DNA of 64,000 nt from Polycyclovorans sp002706265 (GTDB lineage Bacteria; Pseudomonadota; Gammaproteobacteria; Nevskiales; Nevskiaceae). Location: the NCBI GenBank assembly GCA_963973915.1, contig CAXBBM010000008.1, positions 62,001 to 126,000 on the forward strand, in the 5' to 3' direction. The notes beneath the pieces were generated by a model that saw nothing but the letters and a program-made list of their open reading frames with translations, was not told the origin of the DNA and did not search any database. A program made the translations under genes and the position numbers. The stretch's first letter is position 1. Every line of letters begins with the position of its first letter. Shown piece after piece: positions 63,608 to 64,000 of the stretch.

Positions 63608-64000
63608 ATGACCGACCGTTATTTCGAGTTCACGCACTCGCCGATTGGAAAGTCGGTTTCCAACCTGCTCGGTCTGCCACAACCGCCGAAGCTGGCGCGC
63701 GCCACTGAAGCCTGGGCGCCCGCGCCCCTTGAAGGGCAGGGCGTGTTGCTGGCCGCATCGCCCAACGCCACGGCCGTGGCCGCGCTGCTGAAGGCGCTCA
63801 CGGCCATGGGCGCTGCCATTCGCGTTGCGCCCCAGCATGTGGGGCTGCCGGTCATCAAGGCCGCCGCGCAGGACGCCAAGATCACGCTCAGCAGTGAGCC
63901 GGTCCGTGACGCGGGTGAACCCGGCAGCCGCGCGATCGTGTTCGATGCCACCGGCGCCCGTCGGCCCGAAGATTTGCGCGCCCTGTATGACCTGTTCCAC
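63608..64000 (+). CDS. Large 3-oxoacyl-ACP reductase (FabG4/HMwFabG-like), N-terminal part
   Basis: The frame opens at ATG 63608 and runs off the window. MTDRYFEFTHSPIGKSVSNL and LGLPQPPKLARATEAWAP at the start and IVFDATGARRPEDLRALYDL near the edge match the flavodoxin-like N-terminal domain of high-molecular-weight FabG proteins, which end in an SDR domain (not in view). Such enzymes reduce long or CoA-linked 3-oxoacyl chains. It is divergent from the Pro/Ala-rich gene, with 183 bp between starts. Confidence 0.8.
   Translation, partial: MTDRYFEFTHSPIGKSVSNLLGLPQPPKLARATEAWAPAPLEGQGVLLAASPNATAVAALLKALTAMGAAIRVAPQHVGLPVIKAAAQDAKITLSSEPVRDAGEPGSRAIVFDATGARRPEDLRALYDLFH

Overview
This is a gene-dense, high-GC chromosomal window of a Gammaproteobacterium. 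Several orders read like the Xanthomonadales/Nevskiales/Chromatiales side of the class: tRNA-Leu-tig-clpP-clpX, proC-yggT-metX-metW-DUF4426, cutA-dsbD-like-tlpA-aroQ-accB-accC, pheA-hisC-tyrA-aroA-cmk-rpsA-ihfB-lapA-lapB, and fabD-fabG-acpP-fabF-pabB-pabC-mltG-tmk-holB-pilZ. I cannot name a genus from sequence alone. There is no rRNA operon, CRISPR array or intact prophage. Two tRNA genes are present.

Layout. 1-5.6 kb: a SET-domain protein tail, a chimeric sigma-factor remnant, a thioesterase, and a run of lipid and envelope genes (DUF1295, CFA-synthase-like methyltransferase, metallo-beta-lactamase lipoprotein, two unknown exported proteins). 5.7-10.3 kb: purU, an unknown exported protein, an acyl-CoA ligase and a strictosidine-synthase-like protein. 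10.3-16.4 kb: the methionine/proline cluster on the minus strand, then ilvA and an SDR oxidoreductase. 16.5-21.2 kb: a wrecked FATP-type acyl-CoA synthetase, a TlpA thioredoxin, tRNA-Leu and the tig-clpP-clpX proteostasis set. 21.3-25.8 kb: an RND efflux permease carrying four lesions, beside an intact TolC. 26-29.8 kb: acetyl-CoA carboxylase subunits, aroQ, a thiol-disulfide pair and cutA. 29.9-38.9 kb: tRNA-Thr, then a long aromatic-amino-acid and translation run ending in the LPS-control pair lapA/lapB. 39-42.6 kb: an accessory island with a Tat-like lipoprotein, an IS5 fragment, a RAYT transposase flanked by REP-like motifs, and a strikingly AT-rich GIY-YIG nuclease-family gene. 42.6-47 kb: acnA, mnmA and a Nudix hydrolase. 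47-52.7 kb: type II secretion genes gspN to gspG, with a divergent rhombosortase next to them. 53.4-62.1 kb: fatty-acid synthesis, p-aminobenzoate, cell-wall and DNA-replication genes. 62.2-64 kb: a membrane-anchored low-complexity protein and the start of a large FabG-type reductase cut by the window edge.

The genes work mainly as housekeeping: fatty-acid initiation and elongation (accBC, fabD/G/F, acpP), folate and aromatic branches (aroQ, aroA, pheA, tyrA, pabB, pabC), protein quality control, envelope building (lapAB, mltG, type II secretion) and one-carbon metabolism. The least ordinary features are signs of gene decay (a sigma/CpxP fusion, an internally deleted acyl-CoA synthetase, a multiply broken RND pump, a shortened DsbD, an IS5 stub), the REP/RAYT unit with its AT-rich cargo-like neighbour, and the pairing of a rhombosortase with type II secretion genes. 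I found no clearly new multi-gene system. The GIY-YIG/Sel1-like gene is the best candidate for an undescribed accessory function.
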